A stretch of DNA of 64,000 nt from Bacteroidia bacterium. GTDB taxonomy: Bacteria; Bacteroidota; Bacteroidia; CAIKAF01. Made by a program: the position numbers and the translations under genes. Location of the stretch: the NCBI GenBank assembly GCA_030427255.1, contig JAUHWY010000003.1, positions 62,001 through 126,000 of the forward strand. Reading direction: 5' to 3'. This document shows, one piece after another, positions 36,948 to 47,232 of this stretch (within the stretch, counting starts at the first letter, position 1; each line of letters begins with the position of its first letter). The notes below the pieces were generated by a model that saw only the letters and a program-made list of their open reading frames with translations, did no database searches and was not told where the DNA came from.

Positions 36948-38396
36948 ATGAGTAACCATACACAAGAACTACTAGACGAAAGCCGGCAAGGAGAAGCTAC
37001 CTTGCTTAATGCACATACCACGTCGGGAAATCGAAAGCTTTACTTGGAAAGCTACGGTTGCCAAATGAACTTTTCCGACTCCGAAATTGTCGCCAGCATA
37101 CTCAGCGAGGCAGGCTATAATACCACCAAAAACCTTTACGAATCCGACGTAGTATTGCTTAATACCTGTGCCATTCGCGAAAATGCCGAACAAAGAGTGC
37201 GGCAAAGGCTCAAGGATTTTCAAGGACTCAAAAAAAGCAATCCGCGCTTGGTGGTTGGCGTGCTCGGTTGCATGGCCGAAAGGCTCAAAGAAAAATTCTT
37301 AGAAGAAGAAAAGCTTGTGGATCTGGTGGCAGGCCCCGATGCCTATCGTGCCCTTCCCGACCTCATTGCCGAAGTGGAAACCGGGCAAAAAGCCATGAAT
37401 GTGCTGCTTTCGCTCGAAGAAACCTATGCAGACATCAATCCGGTGCGCATGGGCAGCAATGGCGTGAGCGCGTTCATTTCCATTATGAGGGGTTGCGACA
37501 ATATGTGCTCCTTTTGCGTGGTGCCATTTACCCGAGGTCGCGAACGCAGCCGAGATCCGGAAAGCATTGTAAAAGAGGCGCAAGAACTCTTCGACAATGG
37601 CTTTAGAGAAGTAACCCTTCTGGGACAAAACGTCGATTCCTATTTGTTTTACGGCGGTGGTCCCAAAAAAGACTTTAAGCAGTTGTCGGAAGAAGAAAAA
37701 GGACGTGCCGTAAATTTTGCAGGATTGCTGGCTAAGGTGGCTGCGGTTTCGCCCTTATTGCGCGTGCGCTTTACCACCTCAAATCCCGGCGACATGACCG
37801 ATGAGGTCTTGGAAACTATGGCGGCATGGCCCAACATTTGCAAATACATTCACCTTCCCGTGCAAAGCGGAAACTCCGATGTACTCGACCGCATGCACAG
37901 AGGCTACGACAGACCTACCTATATGAACCGTATAGAGGCCATTCGACGCATCATGCCCGATTGCGCCATCTCCACCGACATCATTACCGGTTTCTGTGGC
38001 GAAACCGAAGAAGAACATAAAGACACCCTTAGCCTCATGCAAGAAGTAGGCTACGACTATGCCTACATGTTTCAATACTCCGAACGCCCGCGTACCCTAG
38101 CTGCTCGAAAATTCAAAGACGACGTACCACAAGAAGTAAAAAACAGAAGGCTAAAAGAAATCATCCAAATTCAATCCGAATGGTCGCTAAAAAGAAACCG
38201 GGAGGTAGTGGGTCAAACCGTAGAAGTCTTGGTGGAAGGAGTATCCAAAAAATCAGACGAAGATTTATTCGGGAGAACCAGCCAATACAAAGTGGTTGTT
38301 TTCCCCAAGGAACAATTTAAGGCGGGCGATTATGTGCAAGTTAAAGTGCACGATTGCACCTCGGCAACATTATTAGGAAAGGCCCTAAGCTCCTAA
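36948..38396 (+). CDS. miaB: tRNA-2-methylthio-N6-dimethylallyladenosine synthase MiaB
   Basis: The start at ATG 36948 gives 482 residues; an ATG at 36930 lies upstream of the -7 box. The N-terminal UPF0004 domain has [17 protein letters not shown] and [15 protein letters not shown]. The radical SAM cluster is Cys183-x3-Cys187-x2-Cys190 in [22 protein letters not shown] domain ends the protein ([11 protein letters not shown]). MiaB adds the methylthio group to i6A37 of tRNAs. The sigma-54 activator follows after two bases. Confidence 0.95.
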   Translation: MSNHTQELLDESRQGEATLLNAHTTSGNRKLYLESYGCQMNFSDSEIVASILSEAGYNTTKNLYESDVVLLNTCAIRENAEQRVRQRLKDFQGLKKSNPRLVVGVLGCMAERLKEKFLEEEKLVDLVAGPDAYRALPDLIAEVETGQKAMNVLLSLEETYADINPVRMGSNGVSAFISIMRGCDNMCSFCVVPFTRGRERSRDPESIVKEAQELFDNGFREVTLLGQNVDSYLFYGGGPKKDFKQLSEEEKGRAVNFAGLLAKVAAVSPLLRVRFTTSNPGDMTDEVLETMAAWPNICKYIHLPVQSGNSDVLDRMHRGYDRPTYMNRIEAIRRIMPDCAISTDIITGFCGETEEEHKDTLSLMQEVGYDYAYMFQYSERPRTLAARKFKDDVPQEVKNRRLKEIIQIQSEWSLKRNREVVGQTVEVLVEGVSKKSDEDLFGRTSQYKVVVFPKEQFKAGDYVQVKVHDCTSATLLGKALSS

Positions 38397-38398
38397 TC

Positions 38399-39631
38399 AT
38401 GAATTTCCAGGACATTAAAAACCGCTTCGGCATCATTGGCAGCTCTCTCCTATTAGAGCGAGCTTTAGATATTGCCCAACAAGTAGCACCAACCAACTTA
38501 TCGGTACTTATTACCGGCGAAAGTGGAGTCGGCAAAGAAGTATTCTCCAAAATCATTCACCAACTCAGCACCCGAAAGCACGGCCCATTTATTGCCGTTA
38601 ACTGTGGGGCTATACCCGAAGGCACCATAGATAGTGAATTGTTTGGCCACGAAAAAGGAAGCTTTACCGGTGCGAGCGATAGCCGCAAAGGCTATTTTGA
38701 AGTGGTAAACGGAGGAACCATCTTTTTGGATGAGGTTGCCGACCTTCCGCTTCAAACCCAAGTACGCCTGCTTCGTGTTTTGGAAACCGGCGAATTCATT
38801 CGCGTGGGTTCTTCCAAAGTGCAAAAAACCGAAGTGCGCGTTGTGGCCGCCACCAATGTGGCCATGCTTGAAGCCATTGAAAAGGGTAAGTTTCGAGAGG
38901 ATTTATATTACCGCCTCAATACCGTGCCCATCAAGATTCCGGCCCTAAGAGAGCGACCCGACGACATTCCGCTTTTGTTCCGCAAATTTGCTTCGGACTT
39001 TGCCGAAAGCTACCGCATGCCTGTTATTCGCCTAGACGAAGAAGCCGTGGAGCTTATGAAGCACTATTCGTGGCCGGGAAACATTCGCCAACTTAAAAAC
39101 CTGGCCGAACAAATTTCTGTGCTCGAACACGACAGACACATTTCGGCCCGTCGTTTGGCACAATACTTACCTCCCGAAACAGGCAACCGCAACCTGCCTG
39201 CCATTTACACCGGCCCGGGAAAAGACGAGCAACCTTTGTTTGCCAATCAAGAAGCATTAGCAAAGTTTCTCCTGGAAATGCAACGTGAATTGAATCAACT
39301 CAAAAAAATGGTGCATGACTTGGTTCAACACCCGGGAAACGAGGCTGCAGAACACCGGACCTTGGAGCGCATCCGCCAATTGGCTCCTATAGAAGATTTC
39401 TCCGAACAAGAAGCCATTCAGGTGTGGCCCGACCAAGAGCATGAGTTAAATTTCCAAAGTGTTCAAGATAGCGAAACCGAAGAAAGCCTAAGACTCGAAG
39501 ACCAAGAAATGGAGCTTATAAAACGAGCCTTAGAAAAGCACCGGGGTAAAAGAAAAAGCGCAGCCAAAGAACTGGGCATTTCGGAACGAACCCTGTACAG
39601 AAAAATTAAAGAATACGGAATCAAAGAATGA
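38399..39631 (+). CDS. Sigma-54-dependent transcriptional activator without receiver domain
   Basis: The start at ATG 38399, two bases after miaB, gives 410 residues; an earlier in-frame ATG would lie within miaB. The AAA+ domain shows Walker A GESGVGKE (residues 40-47), the sigma-54 contact loop GSFTGA (87-92), Walker B TIFLDEVADL and RFREDLYYRLN-like KFREDLYYRL. The C-terminal Fis-type helix-turn-helix is GKRKSAAKELGISERTLYRK. There is no N-terminal receiver or sensor domain, as is common for this miaB-linked regulator of Bacteroidota. Its targets are unknown. Confidence 0.92.
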   Translation: MNFQDIKNRFGIIGSSLLLERALDIAQQVAPTNLSVLITGESGVGKEVFSKIIHQLSTRKHGPFIAVNCGAIPEGTIDSELFGHEKGSFTGASDSRKGYFEVVNGGTIFLDEVADLPLQTQVRLLRVLETGEFIRVGSSKVQKTEVRVVAATNVAMLEAIEKGKFREDLYYRLNTVPIKIPALRERPDDIPLLFRKFASDFAESYRMPVIRLDEEAVELMKHYSWPGNIRQLKNLAEQISVLEHDRHISARRLAQYLPPETGNRNLPAIYTGPGKDEQPLFANQEALAKFLLEMQRELNQLKKMVHDLVQHPGNEAAEHRTLERIRQLAPIEDFSEQEAIQVWPDQEHELNFQSVQDSETEESLRLEDQEMELIKRALEKHRGKRKSAAKELGISERTLYRKIKEYGIKE

Positions 39632-39711
39632 TACAGGCAGGCACCCCTAAAGCCACTCCCCCTTTTTTGACACTTGCCATACTTAGGGGCGGCATACGTC
39701 GTTATGCCCAC

Positions 39712-41178
39712 ATGCTTTTGGTTCCTAAACGCGTATTTCTTCTTCTGCCCATGTTGGCGCTGTTGGGACTTAATGCATGCCTCGATGAACCCGGACAGGG
39801 CAGCTTAAACGACCTTAGCTTTAGCCGAGATACCGTGTTTTTTGATACGGTATTCACTCAAATCGGTACGTCGACTCAGGTTCTTAAGCTTTACAACAAA
39901 GGGCAAGGGCGCATAAATATTGATGAAATAAGACTCCATCCCAATTCCGTATTTCGCTTCAATGCCGATGGAGATCCGGGGCCCATTGCCGAAAACTTGT
40001 TTATTGACCCAGGGGATTCCCTCTATGTTTTCCTGGAAGCCACCCTGGATCCCAATGGAGGAAACGCCGTTTTAATTCACGAAGACTCCTTAATGGTTTT
40101 GGCTCAAGGAGATTATAAACGAGCCATTTTAGCAGCTCCCGGACAAGATGCACGCTATTACTTACCCACAGACACACTCCAAACCGCAGGTGGTAGCATC
40201 CCATACTCCATTCTGGACTGCCAAACTACTTGGGATGCCTCTAAACCGGTGGTTATTGTAGGCTATTTGGTAGTTGACTCCCTCTGCAACTTGGAAATTC
40301 TTGCCGGAACCAATGTGCACTTCTTTAATAATGGTGCTTTATGGGTTTTTAGAGGTGGAAGCCTTCAAGTATTAGGGGACTTGGGAAATCCGGTGACTTT
40401 TGAAGGCACAAGGCTCAACGCTACCTGGCGTGAAACTCCGGGCCAATGGGACCGAATTCTTATCAACGAAGGAAGCACCAACAACATCATACGCCACGCC
40501 ATCATCAAAAATGGATTTATTGGCATTCAAGCCGATCACTTAGGCAAAGTTGCAGGAACCGCTTCCGGCCCGGGTAAAGTCACCTTGGAATCCGTAGAAA
40601 TACGCAACATGAGCGGGTTAGGATTGTACACCCGCGGCTTAGACATAGATGCCTACAATACCTTGGTGCACAATAGTGGACAATATAGCGGCGCTTTTAC
40701 GCTTGGAGGCACCATTCGCCTTGACCATTGCACCTTTGGCAATCATTGGAACAGAAGCAACCGAAGCACTCCTGCTTTTTTCTTTAGCAACTATTTCCTC
40801 GGCGGAAATACTGCATTCATCGCTGACTTAAATCTTAGGATGCGCAACAGCATTATCTATGGCAGTCAGCAAGGCGAGTTTGAGTACGACAGTCTGAGTG
40901 GTGCTGATTTCAATTACCTCTTTGAGCATTGCCTCATAAAAGCAGAAGATGACATAGCCACCGGCCCTAATAGCCGTTTTGTAAACATCCTGCGCAACGA
41001 GGATCCCTTATTTAGAAGTCCAAGCGCTGGAGATTACCGCTTAGATGCAGAATCTCCGGCCATGGATGCCGGTAGTCCCTCGGTAGTTCAAGAAAATCCA
41101 TTTTTGCTCCGCTTTGACTTAAAGGGGTGGAACAGAACCTATACCCTGCCCGATTTGGGAGCCATGGAAAAGCAGTAG
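39712..41178 (+). CDS. Lipoprotein with right-handed parallel beta-helix
   Basis: The chosen start, ATG at 39712, gives a clean signal (VPKRVFLLLPMLALLGLNAC, lipobox LNAC) and 488 residues; an ATG at 39628 overlapping the upstream stop would put 28 extra residues before it. The first ~130 mature residues are beta-rich and typical of secreted Bacteroidota proteins (LSFSRDTVFFDTVF, TQVLKLYNKGQGRI). The rest shows beta-helix turns (NIIRHAIIKNGFIGIQADHL, LDHCTFGNHW) and ends LPDLGAMEK. No T9SS tail is seen. Its position after the regulator is where many relatives carry lptE, but this is not LptE. Confidence 0.75.
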   Translation: MLLVPKRVFLLLPMLALLGLNACLDEPGQGSLNDLSFSRDTVFFDTVFTQIGTSTQVLKLYNKGQGRINIDEIRLHPNSVFRFNADGDPGPIAENLFIDPGDSLYVFLEATLDPNGGNAVLIHEDSLMVLAQGDYKRAILAAPGQDARYYLPTDTLQTAGGSIPYSILDCQTTWDASKPVVIVGYLVVDSLCNLEILAGTNVHFFNNGALWVFRGGSLQVLGDLGNPVTFEGTRLNATWRETPGQWDRILINEGSTNNIIRHAIIKNGFIGIQADHLGKVAGTASGPGKVTLESVEIRNMSGLGLYTRGLDIDAYNTLVHNSGQYSGAFTLGGTIRLDHCTFGNHWNRSNRSTPAFFFSNYFLGGNTAFIADLNLRMRNSIIYGSQQGEFEYDSLSGADFNYLFEHCLIKAEDDIATGPNSRFVNILRNEDPLFRSPSAGDYRLDAESPAMDAGSPSVVQENPFLLRFDLKGWNRTYTLPDLGAMEKQ

Positions 41179-41203
41179 AACAAAGCCAAAGGTTTGGCCA
41201 AGG

Positions 41204-41524
41204 CTAGGTTACATAAGCATAGGCTAAGGCAGCGGCTACCACCACCACCGTTCCCAACAACACCCAACCAAACCACTTTTTTGAGCCGGAAGATTCCATG
41301 GGAGCTGCCGAATGCACTGCCGGATGGAGCTTTTTGGCAAATTCCGGATCCTCTTTAGCGGCATCCACCAAACGTCGCCACCGGTCGGGAGGCAATCGAT
41401 CCCGAACCACCTCCACCAAAATTTCTTGTTGGTCTGCATTTAAGTGGCGTTTGCGCCGCAAAGCAAAGCGAACCAATTCCTCGTCCGAAAGACTATATAG
41501 CTTTTTCTCAAAACCTGCTGACAT
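41204..41524 (-). CDS. Small protein with C-terminal membrane anchor
   Basis: The protein has 106 residues. The soluble N-terminal part is charged and helical (LSDEELVRFALRRKRHLNAD, EILVEVVRDRLPPDRWRRLV), and one C-terminal membrane helix (WFGWVLLGTVVVVAAALAYAYV) makes it tail-anchored in type. It starts 23 bases after the EnvC-like gene on the same strand, so they probably share a transcript. No family is recognised. Confidence 0.65.
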   Translation of the reverse strand: MSAGFEKKLYSLSDEELVRFALRRKRHLNADQQEILVEVVRDRLPPDRWRRLVDAAKEDPEFAKKLHPAVHSAAPMESSGSKKWFGWVLLGTVVVVAAALAYAYVT

Positions 41525-41547
41525 AATTCAAAAATAGGGCTTTCTAT

Positions 41548-42825
41548 TCAACGTTTGGCCAACCAAACTTCCGGATTTTCGGCAGCTTGCCCATTCATTA
41601 CCCGGAAGTGCACCATGGCTTTGCCTTGTTCTGCATCATAATAGGCCGAACCCAAAACAGCTCCGGTATTGACTTTTTGTCCTTTACTCACCTTTACTTC
41701 CGAAAGGTTAGCATAGACGGTAAGGTAGCTGCCATGGCGCACAATGACCACTTGCTCGTAGCCATCCAACCGAAACACAGCAGAAACCTCTCCCCCAAAA
41801 ACGGCCAAAACAGCTTCAGAGGCCTGCGTATGAATGTCAATTCCGTCTCTTTGAATACTTACGTGCTCAAACACGGGATGCGCATGCTTCCCAAACTTAC
41901 CGGCTACTACCCCGCGCTTTACAGGCCAAGGCAATTTGCCCCTATTTGACACAAAGTCTCTTGATAAAGCCACGGATTCCGGGGTTTCGGGGAGGGCGGC
42001 GGGTTTTCCTGCTGCTTTTGCCGCTGCCTCTCGTTTCTTCCTGGCTTCTTCTTCTCGCTTTCGGGCAGCTTCCAGCTCCTTTCTTATGATTTCTTCGATT
42101 CGGGCAGCCAATTTTGCAGCCTCTCGCTCGCTTTGCTTTAGCTTTTCCATTAAAGTCCGCTCCTTACCTTTTAAGGAAGCTACCAAGCGTTCTTTTTCTT
42201 GCTCATCGGCGGCCAGTTGCGCGCTTTGACTTGCTTGCTGGTCAAGGGCTGCCTTTTTTTGCCAACGAATAGAGTCCAACTGCTGTACTTGCAGAGCGAG
42301 TCCTTCTCGTGTTTGCCTAATGTTCTGCACTTGCAAATTGCGCAACTCTTCTACCCGCTGAAAATATCGGCTTCTGCGCAAGGCCTCGCCCATATCGCGG
42401 GCACCCAATACATACAACCAACGGTTATAAGACCTGCGGTGCAGATAAGCCTGACGCACCATTCCTGCATAAGCAGTAAGCATGGTATCCAAACGCCCTT
42501 GAAGCCGCTCCAACTCTTTGCGTCCATTTTCCAACTCGGCGTCCAGCAAACCCAATTCCGAAGACAGGGTCTGTATCAACTCCTGCCTTTGCTGCATATT
42601 GGCCCGAATTTGCTGCAGCTGCCCCACCGAGGCCTCTTGTTTTGCCTTGGTTTGTTGCAAAAGTCGGTTGGTATACGCAATATCCTGTTCCAACTTTTTC
42701 TTTTTGCGCTCTAAACTTTTACGCGATTGCCCGGAGGCTGTGGCGGCACAAACCAACAACAAGGCAAGTACAAAAAACCTTGCCCGGAAGATGGGAGCCA
42801 CAGAAATGCGCAGTTTTTGGAACAT
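41548..42825 (-). CDS. EnvC-like murein hydrolase activator (degenerate M23)
   Basis: The start at 42825 (MFQKLRISVAPIFRARFFVL) gives a proper signal peptide ending ASGQ and 425 residues. Residues ~30-270 form a long coiled coil rich in Lys, Glu, Gln and Arg. The C-terminal M23 domain retains DGIDIHTQ, but the zinc and catalytic histidines are altered: Arg-Asp replaces His before GIDI, YANL stands for YAHL, and MVHF for HLHF. This fits EnvC/NlpD-type proteins, which activate amidases at the division site instead of cutting peptidoglycan. A small membrane protein follows in the operon. Confidence 0.85.
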   Translation of the reverse strand: MFQKLRISVAPIFRARFFVLALLLVCAATASGQSRKSLERKKKKLEQDIAYTNRLLQQTKAKQEASVGQLQQIRANMQQRQELIQTLSSELGLLDAELENGRKELERLQGRLDTMLTAYAGMVRQAYLHRRSYNRWLYVLGARDMGEALRRSRYFQRVEELRNLQVQNIRQTREGLALQVQQLDSIRWQKKAALDQQASQSAQLAADEQEKERLVASLKGKERTLMEKLKQSEREAAKLAARIEEIIRKELEAARKREEEARKKREAAAKAAGKPAALPETPESVALSRDFVSNRGKLPWPVKRGVVAGKFGKHAHPVFEHVSIQRDGIDIHTQASEAVLAVFGGEVSAVFRLDGYEQVVIVRHGSYLTVYANLSEVKVSKGQKVNTGAVLGSAYYDAEQGKAMVHFRVMNGQAAENPEVWLAKR

Positions 42826-42898
42826 AACACAAAGATACCCCATGCTCTTAGGCAAAAAGCTAAAAACCATACAGGTAATTAACCTAAGGCCGTTAATA

Positions 42899-42926
42899 AA
42901 AAAGCCCCGAAATTTCGGGGCTTTCC
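42899..42926. terminator. Terminator of the groES-groEL operon
   Basis: AAAGCCCCGAAA followed by TTTCGGGGCTTT is a perfect 24-base palindrome. On the minus strand it is followed by T-rich sequence, 20 bases after the groEL stop. Confidence 0.8.
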
Positions 42927-42946
42927 AATGGGTCTAAAAAAACGGA

Positions 42947-44581
<1,635 letters not shown>

Positions 44582-44601
44582 TTAGTTTAAATGTTTGATT
44601 A

Positions 44602-44880
44602 TCAGATTACAGCAAAAATGTCAGACTCGCGCATGATGAGGTAATCCTTACCCTCAAGCTGCACTTCGGTACCGGCATATTTGCCGTAAAGCACGGTATC
44701 GCCAACCTTTACGGTCATTGGCTCGTCCTTTTTGCCGCTACCAACAGCCACCACGGTTCCACGCTGCGGCTTCTCTTTTGCCGTGTCGGGAATAATAATG
44801 CCTCCGGCAGTGGTCTCCTCAGCAGTTGCAGGCTCAACCACCACGCGGTCGGCCAAAGGGGTAATGCTCAAATTTGCCAT
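44602..44880 (-). CDS. groES: Co-chaperonin GroES
   Basis: The protein has 92 residues. It begins [17 protein letters not shown], contains the mobile loop [18 protein letters not shown], and [15 protein letters not shown] with the final [13 protein letters not shown]. It caps the GroEL ring. It is the first gene of the groESL operon. I do not see a CIRCE inverted repeat upstream. Confidence 0.98.
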   Translation of the reverse strand: MANLSITPLADRVVVEPATAEETTAGGIIIPDTAKEKPQRGTVVAVGSGKKDEPMTVKVGDTVLYGKYAGTEVQLEGKDYLIMRESDIFAVI

Positions 44881-45159
44881 AGTTTTTAAATTTATTCAAT
44901 AGTCTACCTCTGTCTTGCCAATTACATGCCAAATCTTTGTGCTCCTAAAATGCGAATTGCCGGCCGAAACCCAAAAATAGAAGTCAACACACTTGCTTTC
45001 AGCTACTTAAAATAAGGAGCCGGAGTTTTTTGATGCTTTTGCCAAAATCAATTGCGCATTTTCACAGAGAAACGAAGCGACAATTTTACAGGGCATGGGA
45101 CAAAATAGGCAGCAAGAGCCGCAACACAACTGACAGCTTGTCAGTGAAGCAAGTTGTTG

Positions 45160-45302
45160 GGCGCCCGGGCGCGCTCTCGCCTCATAGCTGCCCTTTGGAA
45201 TCTTGGCTTTGCTTATGCCGGCGGCCGGGTCCCTATGGGCCAGGCCGGCGGCAGCAAAGCACAAGATTCCCAAGGGCAGGCTACCGGCTCCATCGCTGGC
45301 GC
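45160..45302. repeat. GC-rich intergenic element
   Basis: This is a GC-rich unit with paired words CCTTTGGAATCTTG...CAAGATTCCCAAGGG and GCCGGCGGC...GCCGGCGGC that can fold. It is similar in character to other boundary elements in this window. Confidence 0.55.
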
Positions 45303-45336
45303 AAAAAAAACGCCGAACTTAACTTGTTCGGCGTTT
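45303..45336 (-). terminator. Terminator of the secG operon
   Basis: AAACGCCGAAC (45308) pairs with GTTCGGCGTTT (ending 45336) across a 7-base loop. On the minus strand it is followed by eight T residues. It lies 22 bases after the stop of the lipoprotein gene. Confidence 0.85.
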
Positions 45337-45358
45337 CAATAAAATGTTTATGCTCCGT

Positions 45359-45982
45359 TTAAGACATCTCTTTAAAAGAGGCTACCATTTGCTCCAAATC
45401 AGGTCCGTAGCGACCTTTTCTAGATTCCAAAGTCCAACCCATTATGGTATACATGGTGGATGCTCCCTCAACATATCCTAATACATAATAGATGCTCAAA
45501 TCAGGAACGTCGGCTACCGTGCCGGTAACGGTAAAAGAAGCTTTCTTAAGGCCATCTACCTCAGTAAACTCCAAATCGGTACGATCGGCCACCATACTCA
45601 TCATTTCCACCACACTTTCAGACTGAAACTGGGCGTAGTTTTCTAGTGGAGAAAGAGACTCATCGTACATTCCCAAATCGGAAAATACTTTGATGAACTC
45701 ATCTTTAGGCTCATCTATAACTACCACGTACGTTTCTTTAATTACGTTTTGGTATTGAAGTGAAGCCTCCGCATTTAAGTCGTTAGCTTCAGTCATGTAC
45801 TCGGGCACATCCAAACTGTAGTCTTTTACGCTTACCGTTTGGGTAGGGGCGGGTTCACCGGACTCTTCTTCAAAAATTTCTGAAAGGACATTGGTTTCTT
45901 CTGCTTGATCGGCATTAGAAGAATTACTGCCACAAGCAAAGAATAGAGCAGCTAAGGAAAAAGATAGAAAAACAGTTCTCAT
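45359..45982 (-). CDS. Uncharacterised acidic lipoprotein
   Basis: The protein has 207 residues. Its signal sequence ends LAALFFAC (Cys17), followed by a Ser/Asn/Glu-rich linker. The mature domain (VKDYSLDVPEYMTEANDLN, VVVIDEPKDEFIKVFSDLG, YYVLGYVEGASTMYTIMGWT) looks like the PsbP/DUF-type stress-related exported proteins of Bacteroidota, but I cannot name the family with confidence. It is last in a minus-strand unit after secG, 18 bases downstream of it. Confidence 0.65.
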   Translation of the reverse strand: MRTVFLSFSLAALFFACGSNSSNADQAEETNVLSEIFEEESGEPAPTQTVSVKDYSLDVPEYMTEANDLNAEASLQYQNVIKETYVVVIDEPKDEFIKVFSDLGMYDESLSPLENYAQFQSESVVEMMSMVADRTDLEFTEVDGLKKASFTVTGTVADVPDLSIYYVLGYVEGASTMYTIMGWTLESRKGRYGPDLEQMVASFKEMS

Positions 45983-46000
45983 GAAGTAGTAAAAAGTAGG

Positions 46001-46333
46001 TTATTGATTGGGAGCCATTGGCTGCTGGCCCATGCCCGATTGAGACATATCCAGATTCTCTACAGGCAATTGTTTACCCGTTTGCTGGGCAACAGGCGCT
46101 TGGTATTGAAAAAAGAAGCCACTGGCTATACACAGAACGGCTAGGAGTCCCATAAGCTGCCAAGTTCGCTTTTCAACAATTTCGGTTTCCTTGCGTGCTC
46201 CAAACATTTGGTTGGAAACACCCACATTGGAAGCAATACCTCCACCTTTGGCGTTTTGAATAAGCACAATAAGGATAAGCAATACGGCAACAAGCATAAT
46301 GGCTGCCATAAGAAGGATTTGAGAAATGTCCAT
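46001..46333 (-). CDS. secG: Protein translocase subunit SecG
   Basis: The protein has 110 residues with two membrane helices (LLMAAIMLVAVLLILIVLIQ and WQLMGLLAVLCIASGFFF) joined by AKGGGIASNVGVSNQMFGAR, the hallmark SecG loop. SecG assists SecYEG protein export. The C-terminal Gln/Pro tail is usual in Bacteroidota. It follows the TPR-like gene after 16 bases. Confidence 0.93.
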   Translation of the reverse strand: MDISQILLMAAIMLVAVLLILIVLIQNAKGGGIASNVGVSNQMFGARKETEIVEKRTWQLMGLLAVLCIASGFFFQYQAPVAQQTGKQLPVENLDMSQSGMGQQPMAPNQ

Positions 46334-46349
46334 AAGGTTATGAGTATAA

Positions 46350-46778
46350 TTAAACGCGCTCGGCCTTTATTTCTTTAATTAGGCGCGCAAAATACGAGCT
46401 TTTTTCGGGATATTCCAAACGAAGGTAGCGATAGGCTTCCAGCGCTAAGTGGTATTTTTTTTGTTGCCAATATACCTTGGCCAAGGTTTCCGTTACCAAA
46501 GGAGACTCTGAGCTTTGTTTAGAGGCTTGCGCTTCTGCTGACCTTTCCTTATCCGCATCTTGAGCTGCAGGTGCAGGAGCCATTTGAGCTAATGCAGCAC
46601 GCGAGGGCCTTAAATCCGGCGATTCCTCCACAAACTTATTTAGGGTTTCTTGTTGACGAAGCACACGCAAAAGCTTCTGCAGCTTACCTTGCCGGCAAAT
46701 CTGCAGCCATTCTAAAAAGCTGAATTGGAGCTGTGGGTTGGCTCCGGCACCAAAAATCTCCTCAATATCGTAATGCAT
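46350..46778 (-). CDS. TPR-like protein linked to secG
   Basis: The start at 46778 (MHYDIEEIFGAGANPQ) gives 142 residues; an upstream ATG would add 18 residues with no sign of conservation. The middle is low-complexity Ala/Gln/Glu. The C-terminus is a single tetratricopeptide-like hairpin (VYWQQKKYHLALEAYRYLRL, EYPEKSSYFARLI). Proteins of this kind often precede secG in Bacteroidota. The function is unknown. Confidence 0.65.
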   Translation of the reverse strand: MHYDIEEIFGAGANPQLQFSFLEWLQICRQGKLQKLLRVLRQQETLNKFVEESPDLRPSRAALAQMAPAPAAQDADKERSAEAQASKQSSESPLVTETLAKVYWQQKKYHLALEAYRYLRLEYPEKSSYFARLIKEIKAERV

Positions 46779-46832
46779 GGGCCGGCAAAAATAAGCAAGC
46801 CGAACGAATCGGCTTGCTTTAAATGCATACAA

Positions 46833-47123
46833 TCAGTCTTTAGGCGCAGCAGCAGGTACTTCTTCTCGGTTCTTACGACCCTTTTCCTTGCGGGGTGCAG
46901 AAGAAATGCTTTGGTGACCATGCCCGGCGGCTTCGTTGGCATTGGCTTGATGACAAGCCGGCTTTTCAGCGGCCTGATGGCATGAGGCTCCTTCAGATTT
47001 ACCTTTGGAACAACAAGCTTTCTTAACCACAGGGGTTTCTGTACGAGGAGCGCGTCCCTCTTGCTGTGCGTACAAACCAAGGCTCATACCCAAAAAGCAA
47101 ACGCAGGCAATAATGCTTTTCAT
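46833..47123 (-). CDS. Exported Cys/His-rich protein, possible metal binder
   Basis: The start at 47123 gives 96 residues with a signal peptide (MKSIIACVCFLGMSLGLYAQ); the frame is open further upstream but only as codons antisense to the divergent gene. The mature part has paired Cys and His (KKACCSKGKSEGASCHQAAE, KPACHQANANEAAGHGHQ), suggesting metal coordination, and ends in a Lys/Glu-rich tail. It is divergent from an exported HMA-domain protein, so both may handle copper or another soft metal in the periplasm. No family is recognised. Confidence 0.6.
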   Translation of the reverse strand: MKSIIACVCFLGMSLGLYAQQEGRAPRTETPVVKKACCSKGKSEGASCHQAAEKPACHQANANEAAGHGHQSISSAPRKEKGRKNREEVPAAAPKD

Positions 47124-47144
47124 AGAATCAATTATTAAGAATTT

Positions 47145-47152
47145 CAAAGATA
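47145..47152 (-). promoter_or_regulatory. -7 box for the Cys/His-rich gene
   Basis: Read on the minus strand this is TATCTTTG, matching TAnnTTTG, 21 bases before the ATG at 47123. No -33 TTTG is found at 19 bases. Confidence 0.45.
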
Positions 47153-47232
47153 CATAATCAAAGAACATGCCGAAGACGAAAAACTTTTTTGCCATTTTTA
47201 CGTATAATTCAAACATGCAATCAATCTCATAA

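Larger units (their letters stand above)
44881..45358. other. Gene-free spacer between groES and the secG operon
   Basis: The ~130 bases nearest groES are AT-rich and must contain its promoter, though no perfect TTTG-N19-TAnnTTTG is seen. ACTGACAGCTTGTCAGT near 45130 is a small dyad. Bases 45160-45302 are a GC-rich element and 45303-45336 a terminator. No protein-like frame is present. Confidence 0.6.

Noticed and set aside
45120-45145. ACTGACAGCTTGTCAGT dyad as a terminator or operator
   Set aside because: It has no T-run, is not at a gene end, and no matching site supports an operator.
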